From DASUAS01 sp963819475 (lineage in GTDB: Bacteria; Actinomycetota; Acidimicrobiia; IMCC26256; DASPTH01), in NCBI GenBank assembly GCA_963819475.1, contig CAWFWE010000008.1, forward strand, positions 124,001 through 188,000: DNA of 64,000 nucleotides, read 5' to 3'. Positions 17,467 to 25,466 of this stretch are shown one piece after another. The translations under genes and the position numbers were made by a program. Under the pieces are notes generated by a model that did no database searches, was not told where the DNA came from, and saw nothing but the letters and a program-made list of their open reading frames with translations. Numbering within the stretch: position 1 is the first letter of the stretch; the number at the start of each line of letters is the position of its first letter.

Positions 17467-17500
17467 TCACACCCCGCTCACATGCATCCCTTCGTACAAT
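17467..17500 (+). promoter_or_regulatory. Response-regulator operator and -10 box before the regulator gene
   Basis: TCACAC CCCGC TCACA at 17467-17482 gives two TCACA half-sites 11 bases apart, the spacing expected for OmpR/PhoB-type direct repeats. TACAAT at 17495-17500 is a good -10 box, and the operator occupies the -35 position. Transcription would begin at or near the GTG at 17507, so the message may be leaderless. Nearly the same operator occurs at 19565-19582. Confidence 0.6.
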
Positions 17501-17506
17501 TGGGGC

Positions 17507-18187
17507 GTGCGAGTCCTGGTCGTCGAGGACGAGCCGCGGATGGCGATGCTGCTGGGGCGCGGCTTCCGGGAGGCGGGCTACGCGGTCGACGAGGCGCGGG
17601 ACGGGACCGACGGACTCTGGCTCGCGACCCAGAACGACTACGACGCGATCGTGCTCGACGTCCTCCTGCCGGGCATCGACGGGCTCGAGGTCTGCCGCCG
17701 TCTCCGAGCCGCGGAACGGTGGGCGCCGGTGCTGTTGCTGACCGCGCTGGACTCGGTCGACGACCGGGTGCGGGGCCTGGACATCGGTGCCGACGACTAC
17801 CTGACCAAGCCGTTCAGCTTCGCCGAGCTGACGGCACGGGTGCGCTCGTTGGTCCGGCGCCGAACCGGTGCTCGACCGCCGGTCCTCACCGTCGGTGACC
17901 TCCGGCTGGATCCGGCAATGCACCGGGCGTCTCGTGGTGATGTGCCGTTGGCGCTGAGCCCGAAGGAGATGGCGCTCCTCGAGCTCCTCATGCGACACGC
18001 CGGTGACGTCGTGACCCGCACCCACATCCTCGATCACGTCTGGGACTTCGCCTACGACGGCATTTCCAACGTGGTCGACCAGTACATCGCGTACCTCCGC
18101 AGGAAGGTCGATCGGCCGTTCGGCCGTCACGACATCGAGACCGTGCGCGGCGTCGGGTACCGACTCCGCGCCACCCTCGGCGTGTGA
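17507..18187 (+). CDS. OmpR/PhoB-family response regulator
   Basis: A 226-residue two-component regulator. Receiver domain: VLVVEDEPRMAML with acidic pocket, phosphorylated Asp51 in IVLDVLLPG, Thr in LLLTALDSVDD, Lys in YLTKPFSFAEL. Winged-helix DNA-binding domain: PLALSPKEMALLELLMRH, VVDQYIAYLRRKVD and TVRGVGYRL. The GTG start lies 7 bases after a TACAAT box, with no clear ribosome site, which suggests a leaderless transcript. The histidine kinase starts 3 bases after its stop. It probably binds the TCACA repeats at 17467 and 19565. Confidence 0.93.
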   Translation: MRVLVVEDEPRMAMLLGRGFREAGYAVDEARDGTDGLWLATQNDYDAIVLDVLLPGIDGLEVCRRLRAAERWAPVLLLTALDSVDDRVRGLDIGADDYLTKPFSFAELTARVRSLVRRRTGARPPVLTVGDLRLDPAMHRASRGDVPLALSPKEMALLELLMRHAGDVVTRTHILDHVWDFAYDGISNVVDQYIAYLRRKVDRPFGRHDIETVRGVGYRLRATLGV

Positions 18188-18190
18188 GCG

Positions 18191-19561
18191 ATGCCGATCC
18201 GGATCCGCCTCGCCGGCGCGGTGGCCGTCGTCACTGTGCTGCTCGTGACGGTGGGCGGGATCCTCTTCCTCCGGTCGTTCCGGCACGGCGTGGAGACCTC
18301 GCTCGATGCGGGCCTGCACGCGCAGGCCCGCGCCCTCGTCCACGACCTCCAGGCGAACCCGACCGGTGTCGACCTCCTGGGCGCGAGGACGGGGTTCGCC
18401 ACCAACGACGCGGTCGCGCAGGTGCTCGATCCGAGCGGCCGGGTGCTCGCCAACACCAGGGAAGCCGGCGCCGTGACCGTGCTCGACCCATCGGCCGCAC
18501 GCCGGGCACGAGCGGCGCCGATCATCGCCCGCGCGTCGGTCGGGACCGAACGGGAACCGTACCGGGTGCTGGCCCGGCCGATGGGTGCCGGCGATCGCCG
18601 GCTGGTCGTCGTCGCCACGTCCCTCGAACCCACCGAGGCCGCCGTCGCGCGGGCCCGTGACGCCCTGCTGCTGGGCGGCGCACTGGCCGTGGTGGGCGCC
18701 ACGGCGGGCGCGTGGTTCCTGGCCGCAGCTGCGCTCCGTCCGGTCGAGCGCATGCGGCGCGAGGCGGCGGACATCTCTGAGCACGATCGGGCGGCGCGCC
18801 TCAACGTGCCGTCGACGCGTGACGAGATCGCGGCGCTCGGTGCGACGATGAACCAGCTCCTCGCGCGCCTCCAAGGTGCGTTGACGCGCCAGCGCGAGTT
18901 CATCGCCGACGCCGGTCACGAGTTGCGGACCCCCCTCGCGTTGTTGGGCACCGAGCTCGAGCTCGCCAGCACGCGCGAGCGCACCCGCGAGGAGCTCGCC
19001 GACAGCATCCGCCATGCCGCGGTCGCGACCGATCGGCTGCAGCACCTGGCCGACGAGCTCCTGTTCCTGGCGCGCGACGAGGACCGCGACGCACCGGCGG
19101 CCGAACCGGTGCCGATGATCGATGTCGTCGCCGCGTCCCTCGCGGCGTTCCGGGGGCGGGCCACCGAGCGCGTCGTCACCCTCACTCCGACGATCGATGG
19201 CGATCCGATGTTGACGGTGGCACCGGCCTCGTTCCGCCGGGTCGTCGACAACCTCCTCGACAACGCCCTCCGCTACGCGCCCGCCGGCTCGACCATCGAG
19301 GTCCGCGGACGCTGCGACGGCGCGGACGTCGTGCTCGAGGTCCTCGACCAGGGCCCGGGCTTCCCGGTGGACTTCCTCACCGACGCGTTCGAACGCTTCA
19401 GCCGGGCCGACGACGCCCGCGCCCGGACGAATGGCGGCACCGGCCTCGGCCTCGCCATCGTGCACGCGGTCGCCGTCAGCGAGGGTGGCACCGCGAGCGC
19501 GGCGAACCGTCCCGGTGGCGGGGCGGAGGTCGTCGTTCGTCTGCCGGCGCCGATCGTGTGA
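18191..19561 (+). CDS. Sensor histidine kinase
   Basis: A 456-residue membrane kinase partnering the regulator upstream. First membrane segment about residues 7-28 (AGAVAVVTVLLVTVGGILFL); extracytoplasmic sensor of about 125 residues; second segment about 157-179; HAMP region; dimerisation helix with phospho-acceptor His243 in ADAGHELRTPLALL; then the ATPase domain with NLLDNALRYAP (N box), DQGPGF and NGGTGLGLAIVHAV. All catalytic boxes are intact. The signal sensed is unknown; the downstream secreted protein may be part of the response. Confidence 0.93.
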   Translation: MPIRIRLAGAVAVVTVLLVTVGGILFLRSFRHGVETSLDAGLHAQARALVHDLQANPTGVDLLGARTGFATNDAVAQVLDPSGRVLANTREAGAVTVLDPSAARRARAAPIIARASVGTEREPYRVLARPMGAGDRRLVVVATSLEPTEAAVARARDALLLGGALAVVGATAGAWFLAAAALRPVERMRREAADISEHDRAARLNVPSTRDEIAALGATMNQLLARLQGALTRQREFIADAGHELRTPLALLGTELELASTRERTREELADSIRHAAVATDRLQHLADELLFLARDEDRDAPAAEPVPMIDVVAASLAAFRGRATERVVTLTPTIDGDPMLTVAPASFRRVVDNLLDNALRYAPAGSTIEVRGRCDGADVVLEVLDQGPGFPVDFLTDAFERFSRADDARARTNGGTGLGLAIVHAVAVSEGGTASAANRPGGGAEVVVRLPAPIV

Positions 19562-19564
19562 CCG

Positions 19565-19582
19565 TCACACATCCCGCTCACA
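19565..19582 (+). promoter_or_regulatory. Second copy of the TCACA operator, upstream of the secreted PepSY-like gene
   Basis: TCACACAT CCCGC TCACA, the same half-sites and CCCGC core as at 17467-17482 but with two extra bases (13-base period). It lies 74 bases upstream of the ATG at 19656 and just after the kinase stop. It suggests that the downstream gene is a target of the same response regulator. No clear -10 box follows. Confidence 0.5.
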
Positions 19583-19655
19583 CGTTCGCCGAAGGTCGGT
19601 GTGCGCATGCTCGTGGCGACCGCACCCCGCGGCCACCGAACGGAGGAGCCGAACC

Positions 19656-19985
19656 ATGAAGCACCGAACGATCGTCACGACCATCGCCGGCGCGGTCGCC
19701 GTTGCCTCGTTGGCCGGCGGAGCCGTCGCGCTCGCGGGTGGCGGCGAGTCCGACAGCTCCGTCACCGGTCCCGGGGCCGAGCAGGCCAAGGCGGCCGCGC
19801 TGGCCGAGACCGGTGGCGGACGGGTGAACGCCGTCGAGCGGGACTCCGAGCACGGCGCCACCTGGGAGGTCGAGGTGACGAAGCCCGACGGCTCGAGCGT
19901 CGACGTCCGCCTCGACGCCGCGTTCCACACCGTCGTCGTCGACCCGGACACCGAGGACGCCGGCTCCACCACGAACGGGAGCTGA
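19656..19985 (+). CDS. Secreted small PepSY-like protein
   Basis: A 109-residue protein. The signal peptide MKHRTIVTTIAGAVAVASLAG has cleavage expected near residue 30. The mature part is acidic and reads AKAAALAETGGGRVNAVERD, TWEVEVTKPDGSSVDVRLD and FHTVVVDPD, matching the PepSY fold (helix then strands with a conserved WEVEV). CGGAGGAG lies 8 bases upstream of the ATG. PepSY-like proteins often accompany two-component systems and may restrain proteases or act as sensor partners. The TCACA operator upstream links it to the regulator at 17507. Confidence 0.8.
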   Translation: MKHRTIVTTIAGAVAVASLAGGAVALAGGGESDSSVTGPGAEQAKAAALAETGGGRVNAVERDSEHGATWEVEVTKPDGSSVDVRLDAAFHTVVVDPDTEDAGSTTNGS

Positions 19986-20012
19986 CCGGCCGCTGAATCC
20001 TGAACGGGCGCT

Positions 20013-20022
20013 TCAGCGCTGA
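20013..20022. promoter_or_regulatory. Perfect 10-base palindrome TCAGCGCTGA
   Basis: A perfect 10-base palindrome in the 78-base gap between the PepSY-like gene and the membrane glycosyltransferase gene, flanked by CTGAA at 19993 and TTCAG further on. It could be an operator or part of a weak hairpin. No U-tract follows, so it is not a clear terminator. Confidence 0.3.
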
Positions 20023-20063
20023 CGTTCATCGCTGCTTCAGGTGTCGGGGGTCACGCTCGCCGG

Positions 20064-21272
20064 GTGCAGCACACCGCGGGACAGGGTCGCGTCGACACGC
20101 GGCCGATGGTGATCGCGGGCTCCGTGACGCTCGTCCTGGCGTTCGCGCTGCAGCTCCTCGCGTTCCGCCACGGGGGGCACGGCTCCATCAGCGACCTGCC
20201 GCGTGTCTTCCTCCATCGCGGGATCCGGCCCGGCGCGCTCCCGTACGTCGACCGCACCATCGAGTATCCCGTGCTGGCCGGGTTCCTGCTCTACGGCGCG
20301 TCACTGGTGTGGGCCAGCCCGCTCGGCGTGCTCCTGGTGACTGCGGTCGCCGCCTCCGCCGTGTTCCTGACGGCGACCGTGCTCCTGGCCCGTCGCTTCG
20401 GTGCCCGGGCGTGGCGATGGGCGATCGCCACCCCCATCCTGCTCTACGCGTTCCAGAACTGGGACCTGTTCGCGATCGCGGCGCTGATCGTCGGTCTGCT
20501 CGCCTTCGAACGGCATCGCGACGGCACCGCCGGCGTGGCCTTCGGCGTCGGTGCCGCCATCAAGCTGTTCCCGTGGGTCGTCGTTCCGCCGCTGGCGGTG
20601 TACCGCTGGGCGCACGACGACCGACGCGGCGCGCAACGACTGCTCGCCGCCGGCGGGGCGACGTTCCTGCTCCTGAACGCGCCGATCGCGGTACTCAACC
20701 CGTCGGGGTGGTGGTGGCCGTACGCGTTCCAGTCGCGACGCGACCCGACGTGGGGCACGGCCTGGCTCTACGGGTTCCGCGCGCTCGGCCTGCCGATCCA
20801 CGGCTCCGCCGGTGCGCACCTGGCCACCGTCGTCAGCGCCGTCGCACTGGTCGCCGGCATGGTCTGGCTCCTCGCGGTCACCGCGCACCGACGGCTCGAT
20901 CCCTTCGGGGCTGCGGCGGCCGCGGTCGCGATCTTCGTCCTCAGCAACAAGGTGTACTCACCCACCTACGACGTCTGGCTCGTGGCGTTCTTCGTCATGC
21001 TGCCGTTGAGCCGGCGGCTCTGGGTCTCGTTCTGCGCCGTCGACGCTGCGGTCTTCTTCACCGTCTACGGCTACTTCGGCGGCATCGACTCGATCGGCTT
21101 CGTCCGCACCGTGCTCCCGCTCCTGGTGCTCGTGCGCACGGGCGTGCTGCTCACGCTCGTCCGACGCGCGAGCGCGTCACCAACTCCCACTCCTCGAACC
21201 CGAGCCGGTGCCCGGACCATGCTGCACAAGGTCTCGGAAGCATCGACGGGTCGGGCGCCACGATTCCCGTGA
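20064..21272 (+). CDS. DUF2029/GT87-type polytopic membrane glycosyltransferase
   Basis: A membrane protein of up to 402 residues with about 9-10 hydrophobic spans. The loop DRTIEYPVLAGF after the first span matches the Glu-Tyr-Pro region of GT87 mannosyltransferase-like proteins, and LYAFQNWDLFAIAALIVG is typical of the family. These enzymes use polyprenyl-phosphate mannose to build envelope glycans in actinobacteria. The start may be GTG 20064 or ATG 20106. The C-terminal ~30 residues are polar. The exact product is unknown. Confidence 0.75.
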   Translation: MQHTAGQGRVDTRPMVIAGSVTLVLAFALQLLAFRHGGHGSISDLPRVFLHRGIRPGALPYVDRTIEYPVLAGFLLYGASLVWASPLGVLLVTAVAASAVFLTATVLLARRFGARAWRWAIATPILLYAFQNWDLFAIAALIVGLLAFERHRDGTAGVAFGVGAAIKLFPWVVVPPLAVYRWAHDDRRGAQRLLAAGGATFLLLNAPIAVLNPSGWWWPYAFQSRRDPTWGTAWLYGFRALGLPIHGSAGAHLATVVSAVALVAGMVWLLAVTAHRRLDPFGAAAAAVAIFVLSNKVYSPTYDVWLVAFFVMLPLSRRLWVSFCAVDAAVFFTVYGYFGGIDSIGFVRTVLPLLVLVRTGVLLTLVRRASASPTPTPRTRAGARTMLHKVSEASTGRAPRFP

Positions 21273-21293
21273 CGCCCGTGCGTGGTCGTCGGG

Positions 21294-22778
21294 TCAGCCG
21301 TTGCCGACGACCAGGTGCTTGGCCTGTTGGAAGGCGCGGATGCCGGGCACGCCCCGCTCGCGACCGATGCCGCTGTGCTTGTGGCCGCCCATCGGGGTGA
21401 ACGCATTGGCGGCCCCGGTGTTGATCTGCACCGTTCCGGTGCGGATGCGCGCCGCCAGTTGCGTCGCGAGGGTCAGGTCCTTCGTGTAGACGCCCGCCGA
21501 GAGGTCGTACTCGGAGTCGTTCGTGATCGCGATCGCCTCGTCGAGGTCGCGATAGCCCTGCACGGTCACCACCGGGCCGAAGATCTCGTGCTGCGCCAGG
21601 GGGTTACGGTTGTCGTCGACCTCGACCAGCGTCGGCTCGTAGAAGTAGCCGCGCTCGAGGTGCCCGGGCCGGCGCCCGCCGCACGCGACGCGCCCACCGG
21701 CGCGCACCCCTTCGGCGACGAGTCGTTCGATCCGCTCGCGCGAGGAAGCGGACACGACCGGTCCGACGACCGTCGATGCGTCCCGGGGATCGCCGACCGG
21801 GAGGCTCCCGGCCGCGGCCGACACCGCGTCGACCACGGTCGCGACCTGGTCCCGGGGGACCAGCATACGGGTCTGCAACGAGCACCCTTGGCCGGCGTGG
21901 GCGAAGAACACCGCGAGCGCACCGCCGACCGCCTTGGCCGGGCCTTCGGCGACCGCGTCCGGGAGGTACAGCTGGACGCTCTTGCCGCCCAGCTCCAGGA
22001 TCAACCGCTTCATCCCGGGCGCGGCCTGCGCCGCGATGGCGCGACCCACCACGGTGGACCCGATGAAGCTCACGAGGTCGACGTCGGGATGGGTCGATAG
22101 GCGCTCGGCGCCGGCCGCGCCCTGCTCGACCACGACGTTGAGCACGCCGGCCGGCAGCCCGGCTTCGTCGGCGGCCTCGCCGAGGACGATGGCCTCGAGC
22201 GGGGTCTGCGGGCTCGGCCGGAGCACCACGCTGCAGCCGGTCATGAGCGCGGGCATGACCTTCCAGAGGTTGGTCGTCAAGGGGAAGTTGGACGGCGTGA
22301 TCGCGCTGACCACACCCACCGGCTCGTACTGCCGCGTCGAGAGCCTGACCGTGTCGCCCGCCAGGTACTCGCGCATCGGCATCTCGTTGTGCTCCCAGTC
22401 GGGGAGGGTCCGGGCGAGGTCGACGAGGTCGCGCCCACTGCTGAGGCCCATGCCGATCTGGACCAACTCGGCGAACCCGCGGGGCGCGCCCGCCTCCGCG
22501 ATCACCGTCTCGAGGAGCACGTCCTTGCGCGCGTCGAGCGCGTCGGCGAAGCGGTACATGATCGCGGCGCGCTCCTCGCTGGTCGCGCGCGCCCACGGGC
22601 CGTCGTCGAAGGCGCGTCGCGCGGCCGCGATCGCGGTGTCGACCTGCTCCACGGACGAACCCTCGACCTCGGCCACCGGCTCCTCGGTGGCGGGATCGAC
22701 GATGGCGAACGTCCCGGCATCGCCGGTGACGAAGGCGCCGTCGACGTACGGGCTACGGCTGGCGACGAGATCGCTCAT
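21294..22778 (-). CDS. Aldehyde dehydrogenase (NAD(P)+-dependent)
   Basis: A 494-residue ALDH. Glu in LILELGGKSVQLYLPD and Cys in GQGCSLQTRMLVP are the catalytic residues; SFIGSTVVGRAIA, HEIFGPVVTV and GGHKHSGIGRERG are also in place. ATG at 22778 (MSDLVASRSPYVDGAF) was chosen over upstream in-frame extensions that overlap the next gene region. It lies downstream of the thiolase-fold and DUF35 genes on the same strand and is paralogous to the enzyme at 2415. It probably oxidises an aldehyde released in the same degradation route (inference). Confidence 0.92.
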   Translation of the reverse strand: MSDLVASRSPYVDGAFVTGDAGTFAIVDPATEEPVAEVEGSSVEQVDTAIAAARRAFDDGPWARATSEERAAIMYRFADALDARKDVLLETVIAEAGAPRGFAELVQIGMGLSSGRDLVDLARTLPDWEHNEMPMREYLAGDTVRLSTRQYEPVGVVSAITPSNFPLTTNLWKVMPALMTGCSVVLRPSPQTPLEAIVLGEAADEAGLPAGVLNVVVEQGAAGAERLSTHPDVDLVSFIGSTVVGRAIAAQAAPGMKRLILELGGKSVQLYLPDAVAEGPAKAVGGALAVFFAHAGQGCSLQTRMLVPRDQVATVVDAVSAAAGSLPVGDPRDASTVVGPVVSASSRERIERLVAEGVRAGGRVACGGRRPGHLERGYFYEPTLVEVDDNRNPLAQHEIFGPVVTVQGYRDLDEAIAITNDSEYDLSAGVYTKDLTLATQLAARIRTGTVQINTGAANAFTPMGGHKHSGIGRERGVPGIRAFQQAKHLVVGNG

Positions 22779-22825
22779 GGATGTGCTGCTCCCGAATGGT
22801 CGGTGCACCGGGCGGGTGCGGTTGG

Positions 22826-24028
22826 TCAGAGTGGTTCGCGGCTGTAGAGCACGGCGCCGCCCCAGTGGGGTGACGAGTGGCAGGCCAGCCCGACGTCGGC
22901 CGAGGGCAGCTGGCGATCGCCCGCGCGCTGCGCGAGCTGCAGGTAGCACTCGAGCATCTGCGGGACGCCGTGCATCCGGCCGTTGCCGAGTGCGCCGCCA
23001 CCGGAGAGGACCGGGAGGCCGCCGTCGCGCGCACGGATCCCGCCGTCCTGGACGAACCGGTGCGCCTCGCCGACGGGGCAGTACCCGAGCGCCTCGAGCC
23101 AGAAGTAGATGAACGGGGAGAAGCCGTCGTAGAGCTGCGGGAGGTCGACGTCGTCGACCGACAACCCCGAGTGCGCCCAGAGGCGTGCGCACGTCTCCGC
23201 CGCCACGTCCATGATGTCGTCGAGCGGCCAGTGCATCGGCAGCCGGTGCCGCGCGGGGTGGCCCTGGGCGAACCCGCCGACGTAGACGGGCGGGTGCGGG
23301 AGGTCGCGGGCGCGCTCCGCGCTGGTGAAGACGAACGCCGCCACGCCGTCGACCGGGATGTCACAGTCGTACATGCAGATCGGGTCGGAGAGCACCCGCG
23401 TGTCGAGGTACTCGTCGGCGGTGATCGGCCGGTCGTACCAGTACGACCAGGGGATGCGCGCACCGTTCTCGCGGGCCTCCACGACGACGTTCGCCATGGA
23501 CTCGCGAGAGGCACCGTACCGCTGCAGGTACTCGTTGTACGGGAGCGCGATCATCGACAACGGGCCGAAGAACCCCTGTGGCGCGCCCCATTGCGCGCTC
23601 CCGGCTGCCCGGGTCATCGGGTTCGAGTGGTATCGGCCGCGCGGTGGGTTGTGGAGCGCGCGGTGCACGACCACGACGTCGGCGGCGCCGCTCGCGATCG
23701 CGTTCACCGCGAGGGTCACGGACCCGGGGATCTGCCCGTAGCCCTGGAACCCGGCGCAGAAGCGCGGGTTCACGCCCAGGGCCTCGGCCATCCAGTTCGC
23801 GGTGACGATCGAGACGCCGTCGACCGAGGCCTGGCCGCCCGAGGACGGGAGGATCGAACCGGTGGTGAAGCCGTCGACGTCGGCGACGCTCAGACCGGCA
23901 TCGGCGATGGCGGCGCGCGCGGTGTCGACCGCGACCGCGCCGAGCGGTCGGTCGGCGTGGCGCACGATCGGGCTCTGCGCGTAACCGGCGATCGCGACGC
24001 GGTTCTGCGCGGTGAACCGCGGGCTCAT
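22826..24028 (-). CDS. Thiolase-fold protein (lipid-transfer/Ltp2-like)
   Basis: A 400-residue thiolase-superfamily protein beginning NRVAIAGYAQSPIVRHADRP. It has ANWMAEALGVNPRFCAGF, DGFSPFIYFWLEALGY and the C-terminal HSSPHWGGAVLY. The normal nucleophilic Cys-Ala-Ser site aligns with FQGYGQIPG, which lacks Cys. With the DUF35 partner overlapping its start, this resembles Ltp2/ChsH2-type retro-aldolases of steroid side-chain degradation rather than a true thiolase. The ATG at 24028 overlaps the DUF35 stop by 4 bases. The functional assignment is inferred; family membership is firm. Confidence 0.82.
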   Translation of the reverse strand: MSPRFTAQNRVAIAGYAQSPIVRHADRPLGAVAVDTARAAIADAGLSVADVDGFTTGSILPSSGGQASVDGVSIVTANWMAEALGVNPRFCAGFQGYGQIPGSVTLAVNAIASGAADVVVVHRALHNPPRGRYHSNPMTRAAGSAQWGAPQGFFGPLSMIALPYNEYLQRYGASRESMANVVVEARENGARIPWSYWYDRPITADEYLDTRVLSDPICMYDCDIPVDGVAAFVFTSAERARDLPHPPVYVGGFAQGHPARHRLPMHWPLDDIMDVAAETCARLWAHSGLSVDDVDLPQLYDGFSPFIYFWLEALGYCPVGEAHRFVQDGGIRARDGGLPVLSGGGALGNGRMHGVPQMLECYLQLAQRAGDRQLPSADVGLACHSSPHWGGAVLYSREPL

Positions 24029-24453
24029 GCCGTCTCCAGCGCGAACGCGGGGACGGCCATGCCGTCGGCGAGCTGATCGAAGGTGACGGTGACGCGGTCG
24101 CCGACGGCGAGCGGCGCGTCGACGCCGTCGACCAGCCGGCCGATCATCCGGATGCTGGACTGCGCGTCGAGCTCGACGTCGACGAGCACGTAGGGCACGT
24201 CGTCGGCGAAGCCGGGCAGGAACGAGTCGCGCACGATCGTCCACGACCGCACGGTGGCGCCGCCCTCGACCGGCTCGGTGGTGTAGGCCGGTTCGGTGCT
24301 CCCGCAGTTCGGGCAGACCGCGGTGGGCGGCAGCGCGTACCGACCGCACACCGTGCAACGGGGGAGCGCCAGCGTGCCGGCGGCGGCCGCGGCCCAGTAG
24401 CCGGCGGAGAGCTCGTCGGGGACGGGGAGGGGCTTGGTCGCGTCCGGACTCAC
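24025..24453 (-). CDS. DUF35 OB-fold/zinc-ribbon protein, partner of thiolase-fold enzyme
   Basis: A 142-residue protein. The N-terminal helix GYWAAAAAGTLALPRC is followed by a rubredoxin-like zinc ribbon (CTVC and CPNC) and a C-terminal OB fold (YVLVDVELDAQSSIRMIGRL). DUF35 proteins bind acyl-CoA and form complexes with thiolase-fold enzymes, as in the ChsH2-Ltp2 aldolase. The GTG start at 24453 overlaps the IclR stop and its own stop overlaps the thiolase ATG, so the three are co-translated. Confidence 0.87.
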   Translation of the reverse strand: MSPDATKPLPVPDELSAGYWAAAAAGTLALPRCTVCGRYALPPTAVCPNCGSTEPAYTTEPVEGGATVRSWTIVRDSFLPGFADDVPYVLVDVELDAQSSIRMIGRLVDGVDAPLAVGDRVTVTFDQLADGMAVPAFALETA

Positions 24454-25337
24454 GGGTGCCGACCTCCGATCCGCTCGGTGGCCGTACGGGCGGCGTCGAG
24501 CAGGCGGCCGCCCAACGTCGCGACCTCGTCGCGGCTCAGCTCGTAGCTCGGGCCGAGCACCATGAGCGCGTACGGCACCTTCCCCGCGGCGTCGAAGACG
24601 GGCGCCGACATGTGGTTGACGCGTTGCGGCCCGTCGGTGGCCACCGCGACCGGGAGGTACTCCCGCGGTGAGACCTCCCGGATGAGCGCGTCGCGCACGT
24701 CGAGGTCGGCGGCGGCGGGAGCGTGGTCGGCCAGGTCTTCGAGCATGCGGACGAGGTCGGGGTGCGCGCCGGCCACCGAGACGGTGTAGCCCCGCTCGCG
24801 CGCCGCCGCCAGCGCGGCGACGGTGTGGGCGCGTTCGGCGGCGCCGAGCGCCGCGCCGGCACGGTCGAGCCAGCCCTCGATCGCAGCGTCGCCGTCCCAC
24901 GCGACGAAGACCGCGCCGAACGGCGGTGTGAGGGGTACCGACTCGCCCACCCGGGCCCGGAGGCCGAACGCGGGACCGCGGTCGTACACCCGCTCGACGC
25001 GGCTCTGGCCCCGCACGCACGAGGAGATGGCCACGCACGACGCGGTGCTGCGCGCGAGGTCGTCGGCGACCGGCTCCAGGGCCGTGAGCGGCGCGCCCGC
25101 GACCCGTGCGGCTTCGCCGAGGGTTCGGCACGCGGGACCGAGCGAGTAGCGGCGTTCGACGTCGCGTTGGACGAGGCCCCGCTGCGCGAGGGCCAGGAGC
25201 ACCGAGTCGCAGCTGGCCCGCGGCACGCCGACCGATCGCGCCACCTCCGACACGGAGAAGGCGTCCTCGGGGTTCGTGGCCAGGTGATCGAGGACGTCGC
25301 AGGCCCTCAGCACGGCGGGCGACGGCGGGACGGGCAT
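24450..25337 (-). CDS. IclR-family transcriptional regulator
   Basis: A 295-residue regulator. Winged HTH at about residues 8-65 (AVLRACDVLDHLATN, FSVSEVARSVGVPRASC), and an effector domain containing GESVPLTPPFGAVFVAW and VNHMSAPVFDAAGKVPYAL. It heads the DUF35/thiolase/ALDH operon and is divergent from the amidohydrolase operon at 25467, so it may control both through the inverted repeat at 25373-25408. It is paralogous to the regulator at 32729-33624, sharing the PSPAVxRACDVL start. Confidence 0.9.
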   Translation of the reverse strand: MPVPPSPAVLRACDVLDHLATNPEDAFSVSEVARSVGVPRASCDSVLLALAQRGLVQRDVERRYSLGPACRTLGEAARVAGAPLTALEPVADDLARSTASCVAISSCVRGQSRVERVYDRGPAFGLRARVGESVPLTPPFGAVFVAWDGDAAIEGWLDRAGAALGAAERAHTVAALAAARERGYTVSVAGAHPDLVRMLEDLADHAPAAADLDVRDALIREVSPREYLPVAVATDGPQRVNHMSAPVFDAAGKVPYALMVLGPSYELSRDEVATLGGRLLDAARTATERIGGRHP

Positions 25338-25360
25338 GCGGCGCTCCGGGATTGACGAGG

Positions 25361-25408
25361 TCGACGGGATATCGCTAACATTCTGTCGAACGCGCTGGGA
25401 TATTAGCG
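25361..25408. promoter_or_regulatory. Divergent promoter region with CGCTAA/TTAGCG inverted repeat
   Basis: In the 129 bases between the IclR gene and the amidohydrolase gene, CGCTAA at 25373-25378 is mirrored by TTAGCG at 25403-25408. Each is associated with a GATAT tract (GGGATATCGCTAAC and GGGATATTAGCG). The region is markedly AT-richer than its surroundings, as expected for overlapping divergent promoters. An IclR operator is the obvious reading but is untested. Confidence 0.5.
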
Positions 25409-25466
25409 CACCCCCGGCACGATGCAAGCCCGAGTGCACGACCCGAGCGCACGACGAGGAGTCGCC

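Noticed and set aside
20013..20022. Palindrome TCAGCGCTGA as a transcription terminator
   Set aside because: The stem is only 5 bases and there is no U-tract; listed only as a weak regulatory candidate.
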